Of a stretch of 64,000 nt of DNA, positions 1-9,036 are shown piece after piece. The translations under genes and the position numbers were made by a program. Each line of letters starts with the position of its first letter. The stretch's first letter is position 1. The DNA is from CALOCN01 sp942491735. Its GTDB lineage: Bacteria; Eisenbacteria; RBG-16-71-46; JABDJR01. The DNA is taken from contig CALOCN010000014.1 of assembly GCA_942491735.1 (NCBI GenBank), positions 62,001-126,000 on the forward strand, read 5' to 3'. The notes beneath the pieces are model-generated. The model saw nothing but the letters and a program-made list of their open reading frames with translations, was not told the origin of the DNA and searched no databases.

Positions 1-1064
1 CGACCGTTAGCCTCGGGAAGGATGTAGGAATGGCGGTGCCCCGCAAGCCTTTCTCCCGAGACAGGATCCCGGCCGGTGAAGACGGGGGCGCCGTCGGAGT
101 GCTTGATCAGGGCGAGGCGGATCTTCTCTGCTTCCAGAACGGCATCGGTCAGTCGCGGCGGGACCTGGCTCGTCAGTGCGTAGCGCGCCACTAGGGGGAG
201 GGGGGCGGGCCGGGAGGTTGTTCTCCGGGTTCGTTGAGGCGGACTGGATTCGATCCGTGGCCTCAGGTAGTCGACCCACTTGCTGCCCGGCGGGCGATTC
301 CATCCGTCCTTGCGGATGACGTCGGTCCCTGCGCTCAAGGCCCGGTAGGCGGTGTCCGGCAAACTCGATGCAAGGGCGGCCTCCTCCTTGGGAGATAGCT
401 TGATCCGGTCTGCGTCCTTTCCCCGGGACAGCGCGCGGGTGCGCTTCTTCCTCAGGGCTCCGTCGCGCCGCCCCGACAACAGTGCGTTCCGTTCCTCGGT
501 GAGAGCGGCAGGGGCCACCGGGCAGAGAAGCCTTGTCAGCTCACCTTCGCGAGGAGAGGAGTCCATTGCTCCGGAACTAGGTTCAGCGATGCGGCAGTTG
601 ATGGCGATTGAGCTGGCCTCACGGAGGGTTGCAATCACCCACGACTCGGCACGCCCAAGGTAACCCAGCCGCTCCGTGAGAACGGCCAGCGCCTTCCGCT
701 GATCCGTATCGAGATCGACGCCAGTCCAGGCGACAATGAGACTTGAGTCGCTAGGAACATGAACAAATGTGTCGAAGACCTTGGTGGTCGTCTCGGAGAA
801 CAGGGGCATATAGTGACGGGTGTGAAATCCAGTAACCTGGCCTGGGATCGCATATTGAGGGAGTTCCGTGGCGAGAGCCTCGATCAGGTTCTCCAGGACA
901 CTCTCCTGTACCGCATCCCGCGCCTTGAGATGTCGGGTAGCAATCAAGGCACGCAGGATGCGCCAGGGGGATGGCGGCCACTCGGGTACTCCCTCGTTGA
1001 CGTGTGAATCCCAGGGGGTGGCGTGGTAGCGGCGGGCCGGAAAGCGAAATTCGATCGCTAGCAT
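1..1064 (-). CDS. csb2: Csb2, type I-G Cas5-Cas6 fusion, 3' end cut by window edge
   Basis: This is the Cascade subunit that in type I-G combines the Cas5 role (holding the crRNA 5' handle) with Cas6 processing of pre-crRNA. The frame is open from the ATG at 1064 to the left edge, giving about 354 residues without a stop. It has no stop inside the window, so a closed-ORF search misses it. The start reads MLAIEFRFPARRYHATPWDS, typical of the family. Near the edge a GHRHSYILPE segment resembles the conserved GHxHAxYLP motif of Csb2. The start lies 7 nt after the csb1 stop, so the genes are co-transcribed. The missing C-terminus, and probably cas4-cas1 and cas2, lie to the left. Family assignment rests on motif memory and on the gene order. 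Confidence 0.88.
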   Translation of the reverse strand, partial: MLAIEFRFPARRYHATPWDSHVNEGVPEWPPSPWRILRALIATRHLKARDAVQESVLENLIEALATELPQYAIPGQVTGFHTRHYMPLFSETTTKVFDTFVHVPSDSSLIVAWTGVDLDTDQRKALAVLTERLGYLGRAESWVIATLREASSIAINCRIAEPSSGAMDSSPREGELTRLLCPVAPAALTEERNALLSGRRDGALRKKRTRALSRGKDADRIKLSPKEEAALASSLPDTAYRALSAGTDVIRKDGWNRPPGSKWVDYLRPRIESSPPQRTRRTTSRPAPLPLVARYALTSQVPPRLTDAVLEAEKIRLALIKHSDGAPVFTGRDPVSGERLAGHRHSYILPEANG

Positions 1065-1071
1065 ACTCGGC

Positions 1072-2043
1072 TCAGTTCTTCTTGGACGTCTTGGACTTGT
1101 TAGACTTCGCGTACTTCACAGCCAGAATCCTGGGTTCTCCGAAGTGCTGCGACGCCGCCTCAATGAGCTCTGGTATAGCCTCTTCGAGTTCATCGAGGGA
1201 CGGCAACTCGTATCCCTCGGGGCGCGTGACGCGGAGCTCACCGCAGTCGAGGTCGCAGGCGGTCCGAAGGCGCAGCCCGGAGTGCAGGAACCGCCGGACC
1301 TTGAACAACGACAGGGCGATCAGCAGGTGCACGGCGGGTGAATCAAGTCCCAGGCCACGAATCAAGGCCAGATCGATGTTGAAGAAGCCAGTGATCCGGC
1401 CGGCCGTGTACTCGTCGCGGTGATATGGCACGTTTCCGTAGCCATCTGCAGCCTTGCCGTACCGTGTCGCCTCGCCCTCTGTCGAGGGCTGCACGCGATC
1501 GAACTTGACCCCGCCGCTGGGAGCAACCTCAACCTCTTCGGCCTCGATGAATGAGGATAGGACACGGGGGAGTCGCACGGCCCCTCCCACCTTCTCCAGA
1601 AAGATCCCATGAATGAGACTGTTCGGATCGAAGCGCAGGAGGGCGCGGGCGAGTGCGGTTCTGTCGAAGGGAGCATCCTTCTCGAACCCGATCGCTTCAC
1701 GGACGACGTCGAAGTCCGGGCTGTTCACGATGTAGGGTGAGTTCAGCCGGTGCGCTTCGAGAATCGAGTTGGTCGTCGTGCCATCGGGGAGCGTGGCCTT
1801 GACGTACGGCAGGCCCAGAAGGGGTTGGACAAGATCGTCCGTGGAGTCGTTCCAGCATACGGATTCCAGACGATTGGCCATACTCTGGGCTGATTCGACC
1901 AGGAGCATCCGGCGTTCCCCAGCACGGTACTCCGCCGCGCCGAGGTCAGGAAAGCCTGTTGGCTGGAATCGGGTGCCCTGGACAGGTGACAGGTCCACTT
2001 CGGCGAGCAGGCGGGGAGAGGACTCCAACAGTTCGAGGTTCAT
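1072..2043 (-). CDS. csb1: Csb1 (Cas7g), type I-G CRISPR backbone protein
   Basis: A 323-residue protein of the Csb1/Cas7 (GSU0053-type) family, the subunit that polymerises along the crRNA spacer in the type I-G surveillance complex. The length is normal for the family. Visible features are the N-terminal segment LAEVDLSPVQGTRFQPTGFP, a central IHGIFLEKVGG strand typical of the RAMP fold, and a Lys/Ser-rich C-terminal tail (residues about 312-323). Its ATG overlaps the csx17 stop as ATGA at 2040-2043, which points to translational coupling. It sits third in the operon, between csx17 and csb2. No active-site residues are expected in this subunit. The order cas3-csx17-csb1-csb2 makes the call secure. 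Confidence 0.9.
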   Translation of the reverse strand: MNLELLESSPRLLAEVDLSPVQGTRFQPTGFPDLGAAEYRAGERRMLLVESAQSMANRLESVCWNDSTDDLVQPLLGLPYVKATLPDGTTTNSILEAHRLNSPYIVNSPDFDVVREAIGFEKDAPFDRTALARALLRFDPNSLIHGIFLEKVGGAVRLPRVLSSFIEAEEVEVAPSGGVKFDRVQPSTEGEATRYGKAADGYGNVPYHRDEYTAGRITGFFNIDLALIRGLGLDSPAVHLLIALSLFKVRRFLHSGLRLRTACDLDCGELRVTRPEGYELPSLDELEEAIPELIEAASQHFGEPRILAVKYAKSNKSKTSKKN

Positions 2044-4190
2044 GGCATCGAGTCTCCTGGGTGAGGACGAAGAATCGTTCGTTGAAGAAGGCCGATCGTG
2101 TCGCGATCTGGCGGGAGGAGAAGTCCCGCGGCAATGCGCTGGACGGCTTCTCCCTGCTGATGAATAAGAGGAACGGCCGGCCGCAACCCGCTCGCTCTCA
2201 GGCGTTGAATCGCTACCCGAGACGCGGAGGTTCCGTCGCCTGAGGCGGCCAGACGGTGAAGCCTCGGCGTGATAGGAATGTGGCCCAGAGAGGAGTCCCG
2301 CTCGTTTCCGGCAAGACAGAGCTTCAGGATGGAGTACAGTGCGGGCGGTGTAAGTTGATGCTCATCCCGGATGCAAGAACGATGCGCGTAGTCGGGCCAA
2401 TCGATGAGGATCGCGCCCCAGAGAAGCGCTGCGATCTTGTCGTCATCGACCCTGAGTTCCAGGAAGTCGGTAATGTCACTTGCGCGGGAGGGGTAAGCTC
2501 CCTGGTCGGGGAAGGATCCAACGCCCCAACGCGCGAACATAACAAGGCGACGGGAGAGAATGGAGTTGAGGGCCGGAACGAGAGCACCTTCTGTCCATGC
2601 AACGTCCCGGCCAGCCTCGGGGTTCCACTCCACTCGAAGGGATCCAGCCCGATGATGGCCCCTAACCGGCTCCAGGTGTTCTCGGAATGGGGCATACTGA
2701 CCGCCGCATTTGGCCCAGAGCGAGGCAAGGGACATGGCGAGTCGAAACTCCGTGGATCCATCGTCGGCCTCTCGGACCCATTCCACGGGCAGCGGCGGCA
2801 CCGGAGTCAACCTGCTCTTGGTGGAGTCAATCGTCCAGCCAAGGCTGCGTCCCAACACCTTCTCGCAGTTGCCCAGGGCGACCAGGACTCGCTGCACGCG
2901 ATCGGGCCCCCCCCGCCGACACAAGTCGAGGATGGACTCCTCCAGCAAGCGAAGGGAGCGCTGGACGGAACCCGGCGTATGGGATGCGGTGGCCCGGCGC
3001 CGGAAGGTGGTGAGCCAAGCATCGATTCCATCGAGTAGGCGAGTCGATTCTTGTTCACGGACTCGGAATCGTTCCAGGGGAGTAGCGAAGTAGCTCAGGC
3101 CGTTGCGAACCTGCAGCCCGTAGCGTTGTAGCTCCTCAATTCCACGATCGACTCCAAGGGTGGCAACTGCCCTGGCGAAGTCGATTCCGTTGCGGGCTGT
3201 CCGTCCCGAAACGCGGGCCCTGCCTTCGGCCAGGAGGGCGTGGATTTCACTGAGGACAACGGGTTGCCCCCATAGGGGAAGCCACATTTCCTGGGAGTTA
3301 GCCTTGTCGGCATCTGTTGCGCTTGCATAACCGGCAACCGTAGGGCGAACGGTGAATGGGTAACTGAGAGTCCCAGAGGAGTCCTGTCCCATCCTCCATA
3401 CGGCTGCGGCAGCGAACAAGACCGCTCCCTCTAGCATGAGAACGAAGTCCCAGGGGTTGGCTTGCGATTTGCCCCCAAACCCCGTCCCCGCATTTGCTCC
3501 TCCAGCCTGATGCGGCGAGAACATCCCAATCTTCCCAGTGCCTAGTTGATCGGTCGCTGTTTCGAACAGGGATGACTCAATCAGTCGTGATGACTCGGAT
3601 GTCGCGCTTCCAGTCTCCGGGTCTAGTATGTCGACAATCCGTTGCATGAAATTGTTGGTGAAATCTAGGCGGCCGTCGTTCCCGCCGGTTCCAAGGAGTC
3701 GTGGGAACTGAGGGCGCTTCTCAGCAAGCACAAGTGCTGCGTCGAGCCAAGGAAGAGCTGAATCCGGGAAACGACTTCGGCACGCGGTGAGAAGAAGGGC
3801 CTTCCGGGGATCTTCTCGAAACATCTCGACAATGCCGAAGTCTTTCAAGATCTTCAGCCCAGTAAGGATCACACTTCGGTAGGCAGATAGGCGCAAGGTG
3901 GCAGAACCAAGGATCGCCTGCATTGCTTGGTAGGCCGTCCTGTTGCCCTTCTCATAAAACCCGCTTCCTCCGTTCCAAGGCGCCACGATCGGAGTAGGTG
4001 CGTAGTCGTTCAGGAAGAATTCGAGTAATCGTTCGCGGTCGAGGCTCGTCTGCAGGACGAACACATCGTCCCTCCAGTACCCCCGAGCCGTCCGGTCGGC
4101 CTGCTCGCCGACGAGCCGAAGCACCGCAAGCGCCTTCAGGTATCCGGCAAGAGGAACCGGACGGCACCCTGCCAGAATGTGCTCAGGCAC
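2040..4190 (-). CDS. csx17: Csx17 (Cas8g), type I-G large subunit
   Basis: A 716-residue large subunit of the type I-G effector, which should recognise PAM and target DNA in place of Cas8. The N-terminus reads LAGCRPVPLAGYLKALAVLR, followed by PTPIVAPWNGGSGFYEKGN; both are hallmarks of Csx17. I start it at the GTG at 4190. An in-frame ATG at 4421 would add 77 residues that only read cas3 codons out of frame. From the GTG the product begins directly with the conserved domain. The GTG overlaps the cas3 stop by 8 nt (GTGCCTGA) and the stop overlaps csb1 as ATGA. By hand count, 3541-3600 is 50% GC, clearly below the later part of the window. Confidence 0.9.
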   Translation of the reverse strand: MPEHILAGCRPVPLAGYLKALAVLRLVGEQADRTARGYWRDDVFVLQTSLDRERLLEFFLNDYAPTPIVAPWNGGSGFYEKGNRTAYQAMQAILGSATLRLSAYRSVILTGLKILKDFGIVEMFREDPRKALLLTACRSRFPDSALPWLDAALVLAEKRPQFPRLLGTGGNDGRLDFTNNFMQRIVDILDPETGSATSESSRLIESSLFETATDQLGTGKIGMFSPHQAGGANAGTGFGGKSQANPWDFVLMLEGAVLFAAAAVWRMGQDSSGTLSYPFTVRPTVAGYASATDADKANSQEMWLPLWGQPVVLSEIHALLAEGRARVSGRTARNGIDFARAVATLGVDRGIEELQRYGLQVRNGLSYFATPLERFRVREQESTRLLDGIDAWLTTFRRRATASHTPGSVQRSLRLLEESILDLCRRGGPDRVQRVLVALGNCEKVLGRSLGWTIDSTKSRLTPVPPLPVEWVREADDGSTEFRLAMSLASLWAKCGGQYAPFREHLEPVRGHHRAGSLRVEWNPEAGRDVAWTEGALVPALNSILSRRLVMFARWGVGSFPDQGAYPSRASDITDFLELRVDDDKIAALLWGAILIDWPDYAHRSCIRDEHQLTPPALYSILKLCLAGNERDSSLGHIPITPRLHRLAASGDGTSASRVAIQRLRASGLRPAVPLIHQQGEAVQRIAAGLLLPPDRDTIGLLQRTILRPHPGDSMP

Positions 4191-6612
4191 CGTTTCGCTC
4201 CTTCGCACTGGCGCGCCAGTCCGCGATACGCACCACAGCTTCCAGGTACCCCAACCGGAAGGGTCCCAGGGCCGGGTCGTCACGAAGGGCAAGCGTACGC
4301 TCAAGCCAACTCCCGGACCCGAGTTGCATGACCGAGAGGTCGAGCTCCACCGGACCAGTGCGGGTGCCATTGCCCATGGAAACCTCCGGGAGCCGGTCCC
4401 CGTCCCACACGCCACGCGCAAAGAGCCGACCAGGCTCGGGCGGGCGGGCCTCCCCTGGAACGGAACGAATAGAGAGCCGCACCTTGCCGTGATGCGCGGC
4501 GATCAGGTAGGCAATCAAATCATGGTGAGGACCCGGTGGACCGGCCTGCAGCCATCCGAGAGCCGAAGCTAGCTCGTGCCGGAAGTAGGGACGCACGTCC
4601 TTCGGGGGGGGGCGTCGGTGGCCCGACTTGGCCCAGGGCCCGGTTCCCGGCGGCTTCTTCTCCGGATCGTCCGCGACTGGATCCACCAGTCGTCGTTGGA
4701 ACTGGTCGTGAACCTTGCCGAGATCATGCCAAAGCGCCGCGGTGACCAACGCGTCGCGGAGCTCCTGAGACACGGGAAGTGCGTTCGACAGATCCGTTGC
4801 CTCGCGGGCCACGTCGGACAGGTGACGGTCCAGGGTGACCCACCGGTCGATACAGGTACGGGGGTCGGCGTCCATGAAGTCGCTGATGGAATGCGTTTCG
4901 GCCTCCTGGCGGACCGGTTCCACGGGCTCACTGGGCAGGACCATGCCGGTCCAGCCCAGCCTGGAGTCGTATCCCCCCGCTGTCCCATGAAGCAGGAGCA
5001 ACTGACCCGGATGAACGCTGTCCATGGAGGTCCAGGGAGGTGTGGTTAGCGGATCGGGCCGCCAGGGCTGGAGACGGGTCCGAATCTCCTGATCCCGCGG
5101 CTTGTCCAGGGACTTCCGCTTCTTCTTGAGCTTGTCAAGGAACGTGCGGGCAGCGCTGATGGAAACGCGAACCAGCTCCCCGCGTTGGGGGGCGATCATC
5201 TCTTCACCCGGGGGAGCGTCGAACTCGCGGTAATAGACCAGGACATCTGTATCGTCGCCGTCCCGGACGAAACGAGAGACGTCGATGTCGTTGCCCAGCA
5301 GGTCGGGGGAGGTATCGAACAGGTCCAGGAGATCCCGCCGGCGAAGGACCGGGCGGACTACAGGAGGAGGCGTGAAGTCCACGTCCTGGAGATTCCGCGG
5401 ACCCGCGTACGCCAGACCTTCCAGGAGGTTCCTGGCCACCGCAAGATCCTCGCCAAGGTAGGGAAGGGCCTGGTCTCCCTCGTCCTCGATGTCTACCCAG
5501 AAGATCCGGGCATCAGGATCCTCACCGAAGCGATTGCAGCGACCGAAGCGCTGGACCAGGGATGGCCATGGCGCGAGCTCAGTGATCAGCGTGCGGGAGG
5601 AGACATCCAACCCCGCTTCCACGGCCTGGGTGGCCACCACGATGCGGTCCCCGCCTTCGAGGAGGTGTCGTTCGTGGCGCATGCGGTCCGGCGCCCGGAA
5701 CCGGGAGTGGACTAGCCCCAGTTCCTGGACTTCGTCGGAGAGCGCGCGAAACACGGCCTGAGCCCGATCCACACGGTTCAGGACCACCAGGGTCAACCCC
5801 CCGGAGGCGCGATGCGACTCCAGGGCCAGCGTGGCAACCTTCTGGATATAGGACTCTCTTGATGCCAGAGAAAGTCGAGTGTCGGCTCTGGAGAGGGACT
5901 TGCGCGCGCCGGTGCGTAGTTCGACTATGGGGTGTTTGAAGTCCCGGTTGTCGAGGCTCTCGGTCAGGAAGCCGCTTTGGGGGCGCGGATGGTCGACGGT
6001 CTCGATCTGGGACCTGCCCAGGGTGGCGCTCATCCAGATGGTGTGAGAGGGACCGAACGTTCCCAACGTCCGTCGGAACGCATCCAGCTGAGCGCTGGTC
6101 TCTACCCCGACCCCCATGAGCTGGGTCTCGTCTAGGACCCAGAGACAGTCCGAATGGAGCAGGCCGAATTGTACCGGCCACTTGTATCGGCTCATGCCGT
6201 AACCGCGTGCAAGCGCACGGGAGAGGAGCATGTCCTGGGTTCCGATCAGGATGGCCGGGCAATCCGGTTCCAGTTCCCATTCCTGATCGAGAAATCCCCC
6301 CATCAGCGTATGGACCGTCGGGGGCTGAGCTCCGCAGCTCCGGAATTGATTCTCCGATCTCCGGCACAGCTCCTCCGCGACACCTCGCGTCTGCTCGACC
6401 AGGGTCCGCATGGGGAGGCAGTAGACCAGCCGCCGTCCGGTCTGCGTATCTCCGCGAAGCTGTCGGAACAACCATGCGGCAATTACGGCCTGCGTCTTTC
6501 CGAGCCCCGTCGGCACGTCGACAACTTCGGGCCAAGCCCTCTCGCTCAACCGGACCTGGTACGGAAACGGATCATGACCGGTGAGGTCCTTGAAGAACGA
6601 CTCATAAGTCAT
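4183..6612 (-). CDS. cas3: Cas3 helicase with C-terminal HD nuclease (type I-G)
   Basis: An 809-residue CRISPR interference nuclease-helicase that would unwind and degrade target DNA recruited by the Csx17-Csb1-Csb2 complex. The order of domains is helicase first, HD last. Walker A is PTGLGKT at about residues 34-40, the DEAD-box equivalent is DETQ at 161-164, and the arginine-finger motif is VQRFGRCNRFGE. The HD part has WHDLGK with H629-D630, then RHELAS and AHHGK near 705-709. Many other type I Cas3 proteins carry HD at the N-terminus, so the C-terminal position fits type I-G. It is the first gene of the operon; a promoter should lie in 6613-6944. All visible catalytic motifs are intact. 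Confidence 0.92.
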   Translation of the reverse strand: MTYESFFKDLTGHDPFPYQVRLSERAWPEVVDVPTGLGKTQAVIAAWLFRQLRGDTQTGRRLVYCLPMRTLVEQTRGVAEELCRRSENQFRSCGAQPPTVHTLMGGFLDQEWELEPDCPAILIGTQDMLLSRALARGYGMSRYKWPVQFGLLHSDCLWVLDETQLMGVGVETSAQLDAFRRTLGTFGPSHTIWMSATLGRSQIETVDHPRPQSGFLTESLDNRDFKHPIVELRTGARKSLSRADTRLSLASRESYIQKVATLALESHRASGGLTLVVLNRVDRAQAVFRALSDEVQELGLVHSRFRAPDRMRHERHLLEGGDRIVVATQAVEAGLDVSSRTLITELAPWPSLVQRFGRCNRFGEDPDARIFWVDIEDEGDQALPYLGEDLAVARNLLEGLAYAGPRNLQDVDFTPPPVVRPVLRRRDLLDLFDTSPDLLGNDIDVSRFVRDGDDTDVLVYYREFDAPPGEEMIAPQRGELVRVSISAARTFLDKLKKKRKSLDKPRDQEIRTRLQPWRPDPLTTPPWTSMDSVHPGQLLLLHGTAGGYDSRLGWTGMVLPSEPVEPVRQEAETHSISDFMDADPRTCIDRWVTLDRHLSDVAREATDLSNALPVSQELRDALVTAALWHDLGKVHDQFQRRLVDPVADDPEKKPPGTGPWAKSGHRRPPPKDVRPYFRHELASALGWLQAGPPGPHHDLIAYLIAAHHGKVRLSIRSVPGEARPPEPGRLFARGVWDGDRLPEVSMGNGTRTGPVELDLSVMQLGSGSWLERTLALRDDPALGPFRLGYLEAVVRIADWRASAKERNGA

Positions 6613-6944
6613 GCGTTGCCTCTTGACTTGCGGTAGCGGAGGTTGTTGGCCGACAGTTCAAAAATCATATGGTGATAGGTCTTGATAATGTGTGGCTACG
6701 TCAAGAAAGCTATCGATCGCATGCGTGATGTTGCTGGCAACCTAGGGGAATCAAGCGGTCTGCGTCAAGAAGACGGATTGGATTCATTACCGACAAGAGC
6801 GCCAACTCAGGAGCGCCTTTAGCTGTTCGGCAAAATCCCCCGTTTTCCGGCCCTCTTTCTACCGAAACCGACTCCATGTCTTAGCTCTGTGCTCAGTTCA
6901 CTCCTTGTCCATGTCCCCCCTTGGCCCTATGCTCTCCGATCAGC
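6613..6944. other. Intergenic stretch upstream of the cas operon
   Basis: 332 bases without a convincing gene, between the start of cas3 and the stop of the 6945-7454 gene. The part near 6655-6710 is relatively AT-rich and probably holds the cas promoter on the minus strand. I looked for CRISPR repeat units (direct repeats of 25-40 nt with spacers) and saw none. No terminator with a U-tract stands out. Confidence 0.6.
6675..6704 (-). promoter_or_regulatory. Possible promoter of the cas operon
   Basis: On the minus strand TTGACG (6704-6699) is followed after 18 nt by ACCTAT (6680-6675). This lies 63 nt before the cas3 ATG in the AT-rich part of the gap. The -35 is good and the -10 weak, so this is only a candidate. 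Confidence 0.25.
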
Positions 6945-7454
6945 CTAGACAAACCTCGAAGCCAACCCCAGCCCCACATCCGCCACCTTCATCACGAGAG
7001 CCAGATGGGTCGCCGCCTTCTTCTTCTGCGCGACCGCCTTGCGGGTGTCCTGGATGAGGGTCGCGATCTCGGTCACTTCCTGCGCGGAGAGGATTCCCCC
7101 GAAGTCCATGGCGACCTGGGTCTGGAGCCAGCCCAACCGGCCCCGCTTGCTGCGTTGCAGGGTCTTGAGCGCCTCCCGGGTGGCCGCGGGCAGCCCCGGC
7201 ACGGCCAGGGCCGCATCCAATTGGCCGATAGCGGTCTGCAGGTCCTGGATCTCCTGGGCCTGTTGCGCCTTGAGCTCTCCGTCTGCGGTGGTGCGCAGTG
7301 CATCCGCACGGTCAATGAGCTTCGTGACCAGCTTCAGCTCCTTGGCGGTGAGGTCTGCGTTGGTTGCCGCCTTGGGGAGGAGTGCGGCGATCAACGCCTG
7401 GGCGTCGGCCGAGAGTTCCTTGAGCTTCTCCACCGTGGTCTTGCCGTTGGCCAT
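6945..7454 (-). CDS. Small helical protein of unknown function
   Basis: A 169-residue protein that I do not recognise. It is Ala/Leu/Lys-rich and predicted almost wholly helical. It has no signal peptide or clear membrane segment, although the last 20 residues are fairly hydrophobic. It is the last gene of a three-gene minus-strand operon behind two lipoproteins (7461-8144 and 8141-8899), 6 nt after the preceding stop, with GGAGGA about 10 nt before the ATG. Its tie to the two lipoproteins is the only functional hint: perhaps a cytoplasmic partner of an envelope complex. Codon use matches the neighbours, so I regard it as a real gene. Confidence 0.65.
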   Translation of the reverse strand: MANGKTTVEKLKELSADAQALIAALLPKAATNADLTAKELKLVTKLIDRADALRTTADGELKAQQAQEIQDLQTAIGQLDAALAVPGLPAATREALKTLQRSKRGRLGWLQTQVAMDFGGILSAQEVTEIATLIQDTRKAVAQKKKAATHLALVMKVADVGLGLASRFV

Positions 7455-7460
7455 GGTTCC

Positions 7461-8144
7461 CTAGTCCTCCCGCAACAGCGCGTCCAACGCCGCATTCAAT
7501 CGGTCCTTCGCGTCCAGCACCGCGTCTTCCTGGCGGGCGATCTGTTCCGCCAGGCCCTGCAGGCGTGGACTGTCCGAGGTCTCCAACTCCTCCCGGAACG
7601 CCACCGCTTCCTGCAGGAACGTTGAGGCATAGCCGCGAATGCGCGCCTGAGCCGGCTGGTTGAGGTACTCGAGGAGCAACTCCATGTTCATGGTGGCGTC
7701 CCCGAGGATCGCCGCGAGCTGACCGTACTGGTCGTTGAGTTCGTTCGTCGCTTCACGGCGCTCCGCGACATGGGACGCCAGCGCCGCGGCCTGGGCGGTT
7801 TCGACTTCGTAGAGGTGATAGAGGATCACCGCACGCCGTGCCTGGGCCACATCGCTGGGGGGCGTGCTCCAGGCGGATTGCAGCGCGTCGAGCTGCTTGG
7901 CCTGGGCCAGGGTGCGCTCCAGCACGTGGGCGCGTTCGGCGTAGTCGGCTCCCATCTCGCCGAGGGTGGTGATGGCATCCTCCATGGCGGACTGGTTGGC
8001 GGCGAGTCGCTCGTCCACCGTGTTCATTGCGGTGAGCTCGGCGTCGCCGAGGGAGCGAACCGCGTTGGAGGAGCCGCAACCGGTCACGGTTACCCATGCA
8101 GCCAGGGCGACCACGAGGAGCGCGGAGCCCACGGACCGCTTCAT
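7461..8144 (-). CDS. Putative lipoprotein, helical, unknown function
   Basis: A 227-residue exported protein. Residues 1-22 form a lipoprotein signal with lipobox VTGC (Cys23), so the mature protein should be anchored in the inner or outer membrane facing the periplasm. The rest is charged, Ala/Glu/Gln-rich and probably long helices or coiled coil (for example residues 125-227), with no catalytic motif that I can name. The ATG overlaps the stop of the upstream lipoprotein gene as ATGA (8141-8144), so the two are translationally coupled. The two lipoproteins have similar size and helical character and may be distant paralogues or partners. Confidence 0.7.
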   Translation of the reverse strand: MKRSVGSALLVVALAAWVTVTGCGSSNAVRSLGDAELTAMNTVDERLAANQSAMEDAITTLGEMGADYAERAHVLERTLAQAKQLDALQSAWSTPPSDVAQARRAVILYHLYEVETAQAAALASHVAERREATNELNDQYGQLAAILGDATMNMELLLEYLNQPAQARIRGYASTFLQEAVAFREELETSDSPRLQGLAEQIARQEDAVLDAKDRLNAALDALLRED

Positions 8145-8899
8145 GGCGCGTCTCCCGATCCAGTGAGCAGCGACTCATGTTCCTGCACCAGCTTGGCGAC
8201 CTCGGTCCCGCTCACCTTGACGTCGGTCTGGATCCAGTCGTCCAGGGTGGCGTGGGTGAGTTGGAGAAACTGGAGCGTGTTCTCCAGATCCGCCATGCCG
8301 TCACGGACGGCGCGCTCCACCTGGGAGAGCTGGACAAGGGCAACCAGATGATCGAATCCGGGAAGATCGTCGCCGCGTAGCCCGGCGGCGCGCAGACGAA
8401 GGGTCTCCGCGGTGGCAGGGTCTACTGGGTCGAGGGTGGCGGCGAGCGCTTCTAGGTTCTTGGCCTGGTCCGTGAGCACGCTCGTCACCACGTCGCCGGC
8501 CTCGGCGGTTGCCTTGGGCCGCTTGGCACGAACCAGCGCGGCCAGTTTGGTATGCGCATCACGTTCCGAGGTGAGCGTTTGGGACAGCACAAGCAGATCC
8601 CCGCTCGCTTCCAGGTCGCTCAGCGACTCCACGGTGCGCACCATGGCGCTTGCCACGAAGGCGCGCACCACCAGGTCCTGCGTGGCCCGGATCTCCTGGA
8701 TGTACCGGTCGCGGAACGTGCGCTGGGCCTTGGTCAGCTCCGCGAGACCGAGGTCGATGTCGGTGGAGGCCTGTTTGACATCGGTGGGGGCGGCAGCGCA
8801 ACCGGTGAGGAAAGCCAAGACCATGGCGACCAGGATCAGATGTCCACCCGGGTGGACACGCCGAGAGCGGACAATCGGGCAGGAGGAAAAAAGATCCAT
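8141..8899 (-). CDS. Putative lipoprotein, helical, first gene of a three-gene operon
   Basis: A 252-residue exported lipoprotein with lipobox LTGC (Cys34) after an unusually long, partly charged N-region. I chose the ATG at 8899 because GGAGG lies 7 nt upstream. The in-frame start at 8923 has no such site and only lengthens the N-region. The mature part is helical and acidic/alanine-rich, with heptad-like stretches and no enzyme motif that I recognise. It is divergent from the K+ channel gene (start 9037), with 137 nt between them for both promoters. The downstream genes overlap or follow within 6 nt. The function is unknown. Confidence 0.7.
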   Translation of the reverse strand: MDLFSSCPIVRSRRVHPGGHLILVAMVLAFLTGCAAAPTDVKQASTDIDLGLAELTKAQRTFRDRYIQEIRATQDLVVRAFVASAMVRTVESLSDLEASGDLLVLSQTLTSERDAHTKLAALVRAKRPKATAEAGDVVTSVLTDQAKNLEALAATLDPVDPATAETLRLRAAGLRGDDLPGFDHLVALVQLSQVERAVRDGMADLENTLQFLQLTHATLDDWIQTDVKVSGTEVAKLVQEHESLLTGSGDAP

Positions 8900-9036
8900 A
8901 CCAGGGCCTCCGAATGATGTCACGACCGTCTAATCCACAGATTGCATTGCTTTCGCAGCCGCTTCAACCCATATCTGGCCCCCGACAGACCGGATCGCTG
9001 ATTGATCCCGGGACGCCGTGCCCCCACAATCGCCGC

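Noticed and set aside
6613..6944. Possible CRISPR array upstream of cas3
   Set aside because: No direct repeats of 25-40 nt with regular spacers are present in the 332-base gap.
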